From: Capitella teleta | Lineage: Eukaryota > Annelida > Polychaeta > Capitellidae | DNA length: 64,000 bases | Reading direction: 5' to 3' | Assembly: GCA_000328365.1 (NCBI GenBank) | Contig: KB304341.1 | Location: 96,019-160,018 of the forward strand | Shown: positions 50,675 to 62,089 of the stretch, piece after piece | Numbering within the stretch: position 1 is the first letter of the stretch | Layout: each line of letters begins with the position of its first letter | Program-made: the position numbers and the translations under genes | Notes under the pieces: generated by a model | The model's database searches: none | What the model saw: the letters and a program-made list of their open reading frames with translations, nothing else | Told to the model about the DNA's origin: nothing

Positions 50675-52392
50675 GCAGCATTATGATGTATTTATGCCAG
50701 CGCATTCGTCGTCCACTCTGTGCATGGACATCGTTGTATGCATGTATAGTAGTAATTAACATGGTCATACAGTAATAGCACCATGCGGTTTTGATCTTTC
50801 TTTTGTTTGACGTTTGCATTCGTCCAGCTGATTGGATGTTTGTACATGAGGCCAAAATTAAAATTTTTATTTATAGGAGACTGCATGGCACAATGGCCTC
50901 GCATTTGTTTTTTATTTCTACGGTTGATCTTTTATAATGTATATATGCTGTGCAATGTGCTTTGTGGCGTAACTATGCTTCAATTGGATAAATTATTAGG
51001 GCTTATGATGATTAAGTTTGCAACCATTCCGATCATAAATTAATAAATTAATAAGAGGCCTGAACAAACACTACTAAAATTTATTTTTGTATTGCGTAAA
51101 ATCCATCGAAGTGCTTTAAAACGCACATTACATCACACATAATAATTTCCATTGGTAAATAGAAATGAAATGGAATAATTTGATACATGTAATTACAATA
51201 CAATAAATTAATATGCAATAAATCTATAATGATATCGGAATTATTATTAAGAGCATAAATTTACTGTATTTCACTTGTTCTGACATTGCATCATTGTTTA
51301 CGATGTCGGTTCGAACATACAGTGTACTTCATTTGTATATTGATGCTCACAATTTCTCTCCTAACTTACATGATTCTCAATGAAAACAAGTAGAAGAGTA
51401 TATGGCATACAATTGCAATGCATATACATTGTACATGTAATATAATACCTATCAACCTTTATCCATATGCTGCTATAATTATATGATTGCTGTTAATTTC
51501 AATCATAGTTGTTTTCACTCGATGATTGCAAAATCAATTTAAGCTGAGTACTAATTCTGCTAATACATGCAACAACTTCAAAGCTCTTATAGTCAATTTA
51601 TAGAATTATCAGGAAATAAAAACGGAGGACAGGGTAGGGAAATAATTATGACAATCATAAGGACCTAATTCCGAGAGGGCGCGACCTAGTTATATGCTTT
51701 CTGATTGGAGGACAGTTTCTATGACATCATCAATGGCGATGCTGATTAGTCGAAGAAAATAGGTCAAGCGGATGTTGTCAAAGCAGTGAGTTCCGATATT
51801 TGACAGGTTCGCTTCTGAAAAATAGTCAGCGGCTAAAGTGAAATTGGATTTATTTAATTGCTCTGAAATGCAACTCAAAGGCTTCTATGCTACTCCTGAA
51901 TCATCCAGGCATCTATAGATTTCTTGAATTTAGAAATCGCACGATGAATTATCTTGTTATCGTCTAATTGAGTAATTCATAATTAATGTAATTTGGCCTA
52001 TTCAATATATATTCAGCATCACCCCAATCAATCATCAATGAGTAGCTGCATTCTGTAGCCATAATCTGTGGGGATGATGATCAATATAGAGGCTTGGAAC
52101 GAGATAACCTATGTGGTATGTCAGTATGTCATGTCACAGTATCATATTCATAGTATCATATCATGAGGATAGTAATTATACTTATACTATATGGTACGTA
52201 TCATAAGTATGTGTGTATCATCAGTTTGTCTCTAGAGATAATGATGAAATCATAATTATGATCTGATAATGACTAGGCTTAGGTTAAGGCTGTGCTCAGT
52301 CCTGTGAATCATGATCCGTTTGTTACACTGGGAATTGGGAACATTAAAGGCTAGAAGGGACACATTTTTTATCAAGGCTTTAGGCTATAGAG

Positions 52393-53091
52393 TAGAGCTG
52401 GGCGAATAGTGCTTCAACATAGATACACGGATATCCGTGTTACTAATATCCAACGGACACTGATACAGACACGGATAGTTATGCCCAAACACGGGAGCAT
52501 GCACCTGCAGCGTAATGCCCAAGCGCCTGGCACACGTTGTGTGCTCTAAAGCCACGCTCTGCTTGCACTGGCTACAGCAGTTATAGACAAGCGACCTTGA
52601 CCTACTGCTGTCATCCTTGATTCTTGTACATTTCTTTTATCAAAACAGTCAGAATAAGTTTCAATAGGCATCGCACATGCAGACAGCTCACTTGCATGTG
52701 GATTTCACAAAGATGAATTCCTCAGCGTAGGCTATTTTAAGTATTTTTCCCCAACTGCATGAGTAGCAGATTATAAGGCCAAGATGCCAGGACAGTAATG
52801 TACACTTTGTGCTACATTGTACACTTTCAACAAACAAAGGCAGAATTAGCGCATTGTTGACATAGTGGGGGTGTTATCATTTATCTATCCTTGTAATTGA
52901 CATCGCTCAGCTTCTGTGAGCAGCGTTTGTGTGCGGAATGGCTGTGCGCTAGCTCACTGTGCGCTGAAAACGAACATTTCGATTTTACACTATCCGTGTT
53001 TTAACTATCCGTGCTATAACACGGATAACGGATAGTACTGAACACCCCCAATATTCGACGGATCATGAATACGGATATTCGCCCAGCCCTA
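52393..53091. mobile_element. hAT-superfamily nonautonomous element with 8-bp duplication
   Basis: 699 bp bounded by a perfect 8-bp direct repeat CTATAGAG (52385-52392 and 53092-53099). The termini TAGAGCTGGGCGAATA and, reversed, TAGGGCTGGGCGAATA are typical hAT ends. Internally, both flanks carry many ACGGATA/TATCCGT repeats. No transposase remnant. Confidence 0.85.
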
Positions 53092-53942
53092 CTATAGAGT
53101 ATGTGGTCACTATATTGCTATCTATGTCATGTATGCACAGTGACATATCTGTCTAGTGCCAACATTATTAAGTGTGAATATGATATCGACTAGCACAGAT
53201 AAATCAGTCGAGATCTTTAAATCTCCATGTCTTCTCGCTGTACTATTTCGGATAGATATCGCCTATCTATATAATTAAAGTTCACATTGTATGCTTGCTG
53301 CTATAGTAATTTATGGGTACACAACAGGCCAGGTACTGACCTATAGGCAGTTTGCCTAACCAAGCGACCAGTTAGTTTAGAAACAAGTCAATCATGTAGA
53401 CATAAAAGAATTGATACCCGCATTTAATTCTTTGTTTAATTAACTTCTTAAGCGTTGAATAAGTGGAGGAGCGCCATTTGTTGGTTTTCTTTTCTGACAA
53501 TTGATGTGACTTGTTTTAATTTTGTTTCAACTAGGATATTTGACGGGCGGATTATACCGGTAATATATGTTATTTACAACTATTATTTTACAGTTAATTA
53601 TTTTAATTGATTTAATTATTTGCTATTTTAATTATTATTTACAGTGTAGATTCATTGAGTTTATTTCTTCCCTTTGTTATTAGGTTATGAAGTATGAATG
53701 AACGGAACCAACTTTGATTAAAATCTTTGTGCTGTATTTGTTCATCTAAAACACACAGATAATACGGCATGATGAATTATAAATGAGAAAACTTCTATGT
53801 GTATTGTATCACCAAAAAGGATATATAGAGGTTTCTATTGTTAAGAACTTATAAATCATAAACAAAGCATTTCAAAGAGATCTGCTTTTGATCAATAAGT
53901 GAATAATAATCCTCATGAATATTAATGGGAGTCACATGAGGT

Positions 53943-54906
53943 CAGGGCTCGAAATAAGCGAAAAAGTTTACTCGCCACATGGCGAGTAAACAGGGAATTT
54001 TTACTAGCCAAAATATATTTTTACTTGTCTGAAATTCTGATGAAAAATATAGCATAAAACGCAATGTTTTTATACTTGTACGTACTTGATACATACTATG
54101 TCACTTTCTTAACCAATTTTAAATCAGGTTGATCGTCTGTGACCATGCACTGCCGTATAGCATTATTATCTAATTAGCAATGCGTCAAAAGCATTCAGTA
54201 CTAGCACAAGAAAAGTGTGTTTCCCTCCACTGGGTTATGCTGGTATGTTGTAATGGCCACGCATCCACTCTGAATTAGGTGAGCCAACACAGCCAACAAA
54301 TGAAAATTACAAAGGAAACACACAGACATGTGTCACCAATCCTTTGATCGACCCATAGCGGGAATCTTCAAAAGTATTATAAAAAAATGGTTAACTCGAG
54401 AGTTAATTAAACAGCGTCAACTTACATATTGGAGCATGAGTTGGGATCAACTTCTAATTAAAAAATGTTGTGTCAGTGAGTGGATGATGGAAGCAACGAT
54501 TCATGAAATCCTCAACCACTGCTACTACATGTATTATAGTATTCAGACCAACTATCAGTATAACATACTACGCCCAAAATGCGACTTTGAAGATGTGAAT
54601 GCAGTAAAAACAACGGCGACGCCATATTAATTAACTCGTCTGATCTGGCGTCAATCTGGCGTCAGCTACTTGAAACTTGCCCGCATGATATTAGGCGCCT
54701 GCATGGGCTCACAGGGTTCAGTTTTTTAACTGAGGATTGACCAAAAATCTATTGCTTGGGGTTGACCAAAGATTCTGCCCTTTATTTTATTTTTTTGAGA
54801 GAGATCAATTTTTACTCGCCATCTTGCGACCATTCTTGATATTTTTACTTGCCAGGGAGAATTTTTACTCGCCGTAGCGAGTAGTTGAGTCTTATTTCGA
54901 GCCCTG
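53943..54906. mobile_element. hAT-like element with ACTCGCC subterminal repeats, copy 2
   Basis: Starts CAGGGCTCGAAATAAG and ends CTTATTTCGAGCCCTG, a 16-base perfect inverted repeat. Several TTTACTCGCC motifs cluster near both ends, as expected for transposase-binding subterminal repeats of hAT elements. Flanking octamers CATGAGGT and TGTGAGAT match at five positions and differ only by transitions, consistent with an eroded 8-bp duplication. The interior aligns with 10995-11980. Confidence 0.75.
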
Positions 54907-55118
54907 TGTGAGATTAATAAATGGCAATCAATACAGTGTAATGATTGTCATTTATTGTATGCCTGATTAATACTTCCATTTCCTTATTCATTGAATTTCT
55001 CTTCAGGTGAATGATTTATATCAAAATTGTATCAACCTTTTCTAATATAATTACGATAATCCTGTTACTTTGCAGATTATATGAGCATGAAGACCTGAAG
55101 CATCCTTCTTCTGCAGAG

Positions 55119-57564
55119 ATGGAAGTTCCGACTAAAATAAAATCCAAACGACTTCAGGTTTTGAGACGATCAAGAATTCCTGGGGATGCTGAGGGTCACA
55201 GTCCGAGGTCTGATGTTGACCAGGAAGCCCTGTTGCCTCCTCATCTTAGGTTGGCATCAATTTGCTCCTCTTCTCACATCATTTGATGCCACAATAATTG
55301 TAGGTCTCGTTTGTATGACTTATTCGGTCAGATGGAACGCGAGTTTGAGGCGTTGTATGCTGATAACTTAGCTTGTGAGTTGAAAACCTCATATGCAACA
55401 AATAAAAAATTTCTCTCTTTTATGCATGTATTTCTAGTACAAGAGAAACNNNNNNNNNNNNNNNNNNNNNNNNNNNNNNNNNNNNNNNNNNNNNNNNNNC
55501 TGTTATTGTTATTTTTGAGTATAAAGACTTCTTTTCATGTTTCACAGCTGGTCATCAGATTTCTCAACGTCTAAAGTTGACATACAAAACATCAACCAGC
55601 AAAATCGTCTCCAGTTTCAAGACAGGTGCTGCCACTTGCCGTTTGGTCCGAGAGTTCAGAGGTCACAGGGATGGTGTTTGGGAGGTGTCCGTGTCAAAGA
55701 CTGACCCTCAAGTCATTGGAACTGCTTCTGCTGGTTAGTGTTGCAGGGAAGAATAATCAAATGTTGTCAACGACCTGTAATTTTAAAAGAGTACATTATC
55801 ATAAAGAAGAGAAAAGAAGTGATATTTTAATATCTGAAGAAAATATCCCTTTGTTGCCATATTCAATCTATTATAAAAAATACAACTTCACTGGTAAACT
55901 ACTGTGTTCAATTTTACAAGTAATGCTCACGGATATATGTAGTGGCACACCAGTGCCTAATTGCGCCTATTTGCAGATCACTCCGCTCGCATTTGGTTTG
56001 TGGAGAACGGATCGTGTCTGCTTCAGTACGTGGGTCACAGTGGAAGTGTTAACTCACTGCGCTTTCACCCGTCTCAAGATTTGGTGGTGACAGCTTCTGG
56101 TGACAACACGGCACATCTGTGGAAATGTCAAGTCACAAAGCCCCCGTTTGTGGAACAACCGGCTCCAGTGAGTAGACTCATCACTCAGAAGAAAATGTAG
56201 TAGAAGAAATTGAGAAATTCTCAAAATTGTGTGTATTCCATGTGTGATTTTTTTCTTATTTGCAGAAATGTCATTCATCTGAAGATGAAATTGACAGTAA
56301 TGAACGTGAAGATACAGATGGTGAGTGATTTGACTGAAGCATCAGCCTAATATCAACCATAAAATATGAAATATGTTCACAAATACTTATAATTCACGAT
56401 TAATTCCAGGGATGGAGTCGTCTGATGACAAAATTGAACCGACCTACATTCGACAGCCATCAATGGAACTTCTAGGTCATAGTTCAGTGGTGATAGCTGC
56501 TGATTGGATGCCTGGGGGAAACCAGGTCATCACGGCATCCTGGGATAGGATGGCTCACCTACATGATGCAGAAACCGGGGAAATTGTCTCTGTTCTGTCG
56601 GGTAATTCTCCATTTTATTCTAATTTTATTTTTGCATAATCATAATTTTAATATTGTTTTTTTTTTTTCAAGGTCATGACCAAGAACTAACAAACATTTG
56701 TTCGCATCCTTCACAACGTCTCTTGGTCACAGCCTCCAAGGACACGACCTTCAGACTTTGGGACTTCCGTGACCCATCAATGAAGGTTAATGTCTTTCAA
56801 GGTCACACACAGTAAGTCATCTTTCATACCTGATCGATATTCCATTCATTTGACCTCTTAGGCAAGTGACCTCTGCCGTGTTTGGGAGCAATGACCTTGT
56901 GGTGTCCGGCAGTGATGATCGCACAGTCAAAGTATGGGATTTGAAGAACATGCGCTCACCAATCACAACAATACGCACTGACTCAGCGGTCAACAGGTCA
57001 GTTAGCGGCCGGCACTCAATATTCTATGGCTAGCCAGTACGCAAACTTAAATTCATCCTTGAAAGGATTATTCAATCAAAATAATTGGAAGAGGTGCACA
57101 GCGTAATGATATTTTGTTCAACAGGTTGTCTGTGAGCGCCAATAACACGATTGCCATTCCTCAGGATAATCGTCACATCCGTCTTCATGACATGCAGGGC
57201 GCACGTCTGGCCAGACTGCTCAAGAGCAACAGACAGGTGAGAGGTCAAAGGGTGTGCTTGATGCAGGTGCACTTGGAAGTAGATTTCACAAAATCCTTGG
57301 TGCAAGCGAAGATGTCTTCTTGATTTCGAAATATCTGCGAATGGTGATGAGGAAGGATGCTTATCACCAGAACGAAAGAGCTTTTATTTATATTTTTTGC
57401 TACCTTGAATAAAATTAAAACCATTTTTTGTGCATCTTCAGGGTCACAGTCGAATGGTATGCTCGGTGTGTTGGTCTGACAATGAGGCTGCCACTTGTGA
57501 TCTGTATTCTTGCGGCTTTGATCGGCACATCTTCGGTTGGACCATCAAGGACACCAAAGAGTGA
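55119..57564 (+). CDS. WDR37: WDR37, WD40-repeat protein
   Basis: Exons: 55119-55249, 55304-55374, one starting at 55438 and lost in the gap, 55548-55733, 55977-56167, 56266-56320, 56410-56601, 56673-56811, 56862-56996, 57125-57236, 57442-57564. The order matches human WDR37: [20 protein letters not shown], then [39 protein letters not shown]-type and GHDQEL blades, then [20 protein letters not shown] and [11 protein letters not shown]. It ends [13 protein letters not shown] and GWTIKDTKE. Six to seven WD blades form one propeller. In vertebrates WDR37 pairs with PACS1/PACS2 in ER calcium handling and lymphocyte survival. The acceptor at 55075 and leader before the ATG show an upstream noncoding exon. 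AATAAA follows at 57742-57747. Confidence 0.92.
55450..55499. other. Assembly gap (50 N) hiding a WDR37 exon
   Basis: Acceptor TGTATTTCTAG at 55437 opens TACAAGAGAAAC, which runs into the N block. The exon should be phase 1 on both sides and encode the coiled segment between YADNLA and GHQISQRLK. The real gap must therefore hold the rest of that exon and its donor. Confidence 0.8.
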
Positions 57565-58793
57565 ATGGTTGCCATGGCAACACTGTCAAATCTAGTCTTT
57601 TTGGGGTTGAAATACTCAAGTGCACTAAAATGCATTAGAGTTTTGTTAAATATGAATTATATAACCAGGCCTGCAGTGTCAGTTTAATTGTTTTAATCAG
57701 CTGTGCTTCATTCAGTAATCTAGTAATGTGCTATGTCTTTGAATAAATTCCAATTTCATTATTGTACAAATGTATTCTTTTTGTGAGTGTGTTTATTTTT
57801 CCTTAAATTTTGTATTCAAAGAGAATCAAGATCAGGGAGATTCCGCGGGCATCCCAATAGGCAGAAAGTGTACTTGTCTATTTTTGATAGCTCGTCTAAT
57901 ACTCTCAATTTAGCAGTTTTAGGTACTTTTAGACCATTTGTACTGACACTGATCATTACTCTAATAAATTTAACATATAATGAAGAAATAAAATGTACTA
58001 TGATGAATAACACTTTCCTTGTTGGAGCATAAACATGCTGAGCTAAGCATGGATTAATTGTATGGTAAGGCCACAAGCTATGATGGGCTAATGTTCTGTG
58101 GTGATGAACCTGCCCTATACAGGCTATACTGAAGAGGGATAGATTATGCTAGCTAACTTGGGGGAAGCTACGTAAGATAACACCCCACTGGAATGTTAGC
58201 AATATTTTTCCTATCTATAGTTGTAATTTATAAAACCAAATATACCAAATTTTAAATGCCAAATAATCCATTATCTGATTACAGTAAGACCCTTTTAATG
58301 CGCCCTCATCCGTACTCAAGGAAACAGGTGGATTAAAAAAAATTTACATGGTGAACACTGCCTGTAACAGATAAAGTGAGATGTCAGCAGAGCTTTCCGA
58401 TACAAAAACCTTGGCGCTAGTGGATGAGTACATAAATTAATCAATTTCTGGTGTGAAAAAGGCCAGATGCGCATATAATTAGGAGAGTGCTCATAACCAA
58501 GACAATACGGTATTCTGTTGATTAATGGTTGACTACAGTATCCAAAGTGATTCCCATCTTTGCACGAATCACACAACACCAAATAGCCTCCTCAGTGAAA
58601 TTTTGCAAAAAACTCTGGTACACAAAGAGAATGTATTTAATAAAACCATAGGGAGTAGGTTAAAATGGAACTGATATCTAACATGCCATATTCAGTAAAT
58701 GGCTTGATAAAAATCTGTAACAAAACAATGGTCTGAAAGCAAGTAGCAGAGAAAAGTGAGAATGAGGGTTGAGGGAGGAAGTGTTTATTATAA
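57565..58793. other. Intergenic between convergent WDR37 and RPL23
   Basis: Holds the 3' ends of both genes. CAGTAAGACCCTTTTAATGC near 58285 resembles a terminus of TA-type TIR elements, but I found no partner end. No gene seen. Confidence 0.5.
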
Positions 58794-60322
58794 TCAGTAG
58801 ATGCAGCTGGCGTTCGAGGCGATACGTGGCCACAGATCAGCACACTCCTTACCAACAGGACCAGTGATGGCAGAACCTGTAAAAAAATAAAAATATAAAA
58901 TGGAAATGAGTTATGCATGATATTGAAACTCACCCTTCATCTCGCCCTTGTTATTGACTATGACACCTGCGTTGTCTTCAAAGTATAAGAACACCCCGTC
59001 TATCCTCCGAATCGCTTTACGCTGCCGGATGACCACAGCAGGCATTACTGAAAACAAAATGAATCCATCAGGTATTGTGAAACATTCGCTCATGTGATTA
59101 ATTCATAGAAATGAACTTGATGAGATTATCTTTATTTCCAACTGTTTATAGAGTAGCATTGTGCAGACTGCAGAGCCATAACATAATTATTTAACTTGCA
59201 AAATTATTTGTACATGTTTAGTGCAATTAAAACATCATTATTCATATGGAAGAACAAGATGTGCGTTTCCCTCTTACTCTAAATGATCAAGGATTCTTCC
59301 TACATACCATCAAAGCCAGTGAGTGACACACTGTTACACAGCTTTACTAAGCTACTCACAATGACAAAGACAAAAATGAAATCCTCATTCACAATCAGGC
59401 TCTAAACACAGGCATCAGCGGTTTACCAAGCGTACACATGGCGGATGATCATGATGCCCCCCCCCCCATGGTTTACAGCTCATACTTATACGATTGATTC
59501 ATATTGCAAAATATGCCCTTTCAGAAGTGGAATGAAATCATTTCATCAAATGAAGCATTCGTGACCCACACAGTAGACACTTCAGCATGATGATTATGAC
59601 CTCAAGGAACAGAAAGAAACAAATAGTGTAATACTGACCCTTTTTACGGAGTTCTGGCTTTCCCTTTTTGACGGTGGCCACGAACATGTCTCCCATGCCA
59701 GCAGCAGGCAATCTGTTCAGACGACCTCTGATGCCATGAACCGCAATGACGTACAGGTTCTTACCACCTGCAATCAAGAACTCGTCACTCACATGTTCAC
59801 TCACAATTGTCACATGTATTCCACTTTTGTATTATTGCTGAGCAGCATTTTAGCTCTTCACGAATTCACATAAATGCAGAAATCAGCAGAGAAAGACATG
59901 ACGAACCTGTGTTGTCGGCGCAGTTCATGACAGCTCCAACTGGCAAACCCAGGGAGATGCGGAATTTGCCTCCGGAGGTACCTCCACGACCTGTTGGAGA
60001 AAAAGATAACAAAAATTAGATGAAGAAATAGATGAAGACGGTAAGATGATACAAATTAATCCAAACAGTAAGCAATATCAAAATAAATCGTGAACATCAA
60101 TAAGGAAGAGATTCTTGGTGGACTGCCAATTCAGTGTAGTAAAGTTTAGAGAAGTAGTTTCAGGATAAATATATAGAACTTGAACTAAATAATTACTTCA
60201 AATTACCTAGAATTAAACATATTATGGGATTCAGATCATTATTAGATAGGATGGCGGGAAATAAGTAAGATGCAAAAGGATTTTTTCATCATATCGGTTC
60301 ACGATTTACCTCTCTTCGACAT
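58794..60322 (-). CDS. RPL23: Ribosomal protein uL14 (RPL23)
   Basis: Five exons: 60322-60310 (13 nt), 59990-59907, 59767-59639, 59047-58934, 58876-58794. They encode 140 residues, exactly the usual animal length. The sequence opens [20 protein letters not shown] and keeps [65 protein letters not shown] and [20 protein letters not shown]. It ends SCIY rather than the common GSIA. It is a core protein of the large ribosomal subunit near the factor-binding face and the bL19/eL24 bridge. The 13-nt first coding exon and the pyrimidine-rich leader are typical of ribosomal protein genes. Intron 3 holds a SINE copy. Confidence 0.96.
59260..59455 (-). mobile_element. tRNA-derived SINE, copy C (partial)
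   Basis: On the minus strand the head TGTACGCTTGGTAAACC, then GCTGATGCCTGTGTTTAGAG, leads a body with GGTATGTAGGAAGAATCCTTG that parallels the other two copies. It is more diverged and its ends are approximate. It sits in RPL23 intron 3, beside an 11-base C run (59458-59467 region). Confidence 0.45.
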
Positions 60323-60330
60323 GTTGATGT

Positions 60331-60361
60331 GAGAAAAGGAAGTATCTTTCGCGCATGCGCA
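60331..60361 (-). promoter_or_regulatory. RPL23 promoter: 5' TOP tract and NRF1 site
   Basis: Read on the minus strand, CTTCCTTTTCTC (60342-60331) lies 8 bases before the ATG. This is a 5' terminal oligopyrimidine (TOP) tract, with transcription expected to start at the C at 60342. Directly upstream, CTGCGCATGCGCG (60361-60349) is a palindromic NRF1 motif. TOP tracts place ribosomal mRNAs under mTOR/LARP1 translational control in animals. Confidence 0.7.
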
Positions 60362-60619
60362 GGGTCCTAAATAAAATTGCTATGGTGACAAATTCTAAAT
60401 TTATATGCCATCATAAACTTAAATTTGCAAACACAAACAGTGATCAGTCATCAAAGTTGAAAAAGTTTTGCGTTGTTTGAGAGTTTTATTAAAACAAATC
60501 ATACCTTACCTTGGGATACCTTAAAATGATCATGCGAGCAAGCATTTCATGTTTCTATTCGCAGATCGACTTTCATTAGTCGTTCTGGGCGTTGGTGAGG
60601 GCAGGTTGGCTTCTCAATT

Positions 60620-61060
60620 GGGTTGTTTTTTAGGTATTTATTTATATTGTTTTTAATTTATATATGTTTTCGGATGAAACTATTGATTGGGGTAGTGAGT
60701 TCCAATTATTTGCTATTCTTTGGGAAAATGAATGTGATCTTAAGGTAGTTTTTTAACTGATTTAGCTAGTTTAAAACTATGCCCCCTTGTTGTTGTTGGG
60801 TTGTGTACAGTCAATAGTTCAGAAGGATTGACAGAGTAATAATTAAATATCGTACATGCCTCAATGAGATCTCCTCGCATTCTGCGGTGTACCAGAGTTG
60901 GCAGATTTAGTTTGTGGAGCCTCTCCTTGTAGCTTAGGTTGATTTATTTTCAGTGGATAGCTTAGTTGATCTTCTCTGGACACCTTCTATTTGTCTAATG
61001 TCTCTTTTAAGAGTGGGGTACCAAACTGCTCCACAGTATTCTTCGACTCCTTGATGTCAA
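60620..61060 (-). mobile_element. LINE 3' fragment (non-LTR, C-terminal region)
   Basis: On the minus strand, EYCGAVWYPTLKRDIRQIEG and VQRRSTKL lead, after a frame change, to YKERLHKLNLPTLVHRRMRG, DLIEACTIFNYYS and TTTRGHSFK. This is the stretch after the reverse transcriptase domain of many CR1/Jockey-type LINEs. It is truncated at both ends and frameshifted. It is unlike the LINE at 28560-30162 in sequence, so it is another family. Confidence 0.72.
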
Positions 61061-62089
61061 TTTTTACGTTGCTGTTTGACCGTTGGAAGCACTAATAGGA
61101 CACTGTAAGTGTTAAAGTGCAGTTAAACACCATCTATTCATTCATTCATTGCTGCCGGCCACCATAAAGACTTGAGTCATTAGTCAGGTGTGACAAAATG
61201 CTAGCCGCTATGTACATGTGCCGCCACAGTTCATTTACGACACTGTGAAAACTATCAAAACAAATAAATAGTTAATGAAATAAATAAACCACAATTTTTG
61301 AGAATGCATGCAACTCATTGTCACAATTATTCATTACCTGATTACTCCCTCTCGTTCCCCTGAGATCCTGCATCTACTTCAATGTAGCTGTGAACATTGT
61401 TTTGGGCACGCTCAATGTTTGAACAATAGCACTATTTTCAGTGGCATTTGAAAGAGCAGAATTTCTCATATGTTTTGAACTTTTGACTGGTGTTAATTTG
61501 AGTGACGTATTGGCTAGACAAAATATTGAATGAACAAAATAGAAAATTGAAGTTTTACGCTTTATTCAGGCTTTTAATGTACAAAGATGTCATACAGCAG
61601 GAAGAGCGTCCATGTCTTTATCTCATCAAAGCCGAGTAACTGTTTAAAATTGTTGGATTTTTTCTGGGTCCACCATGACACGGGATCAAATCAATCCCAG
61701 AAATCTCGAAAGCTCCATGTGCGTGGTGGAAAAAGAATCAACAGGAGCTGCAATCCATGCAAGAGCTGTTTGACCAACGAGAAAAGAAGGAGAGAGGTCA
61801 GCTGAGCAGAGCATACCAGATGTATACAATCTGTCCAAAGCAATTGCAATGGGGATGTTCTTTGATCATGTGGCTGCTGCACACAATATGGAACAGCCAG
61901 CATCCAAAACTTCCAAAGTATACATGCATGCATATGTATTTATGCACTCATGAAGATTCAAAATTTCTATTATAGTGTATTATCTTTATCCAGGTTACTG
62001 ACTGGCTGGTAAAGTCGAACAAGTTAATCCCAGCTTGCATTTCCCTTGAGGTCAATAGGGACCTTGTCTTTTGGCTTTGTACAGTCTTG
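61061..62089. other. Unassigned DNA between repeats
   Basis: AT-rich sequence with a short TTCATTCATTCATT run near 61137. No coding sequence or recognised repeat boundary is seen. Confidence 0.4.

Larger units (their letters stand above)
48406..55118. other. Intergenic between INO80D start and WDR37 start
   Basis: About 6.7 kb with no recognised protein gene. AAAATGGCCGCCATGG at 49446-49461 is a YY1-like motif with two ATGs; the frame ends after 16 codons. Other contents are a GC hairpin (50648-50674), two hAT-type elements (52393-53091, 53943-54906) and AT-rich microsatellite-like DNA near 50220-50260. The last 45 bp are the 5' UTR of WDR37 exon 2. Confidence 0.45.
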
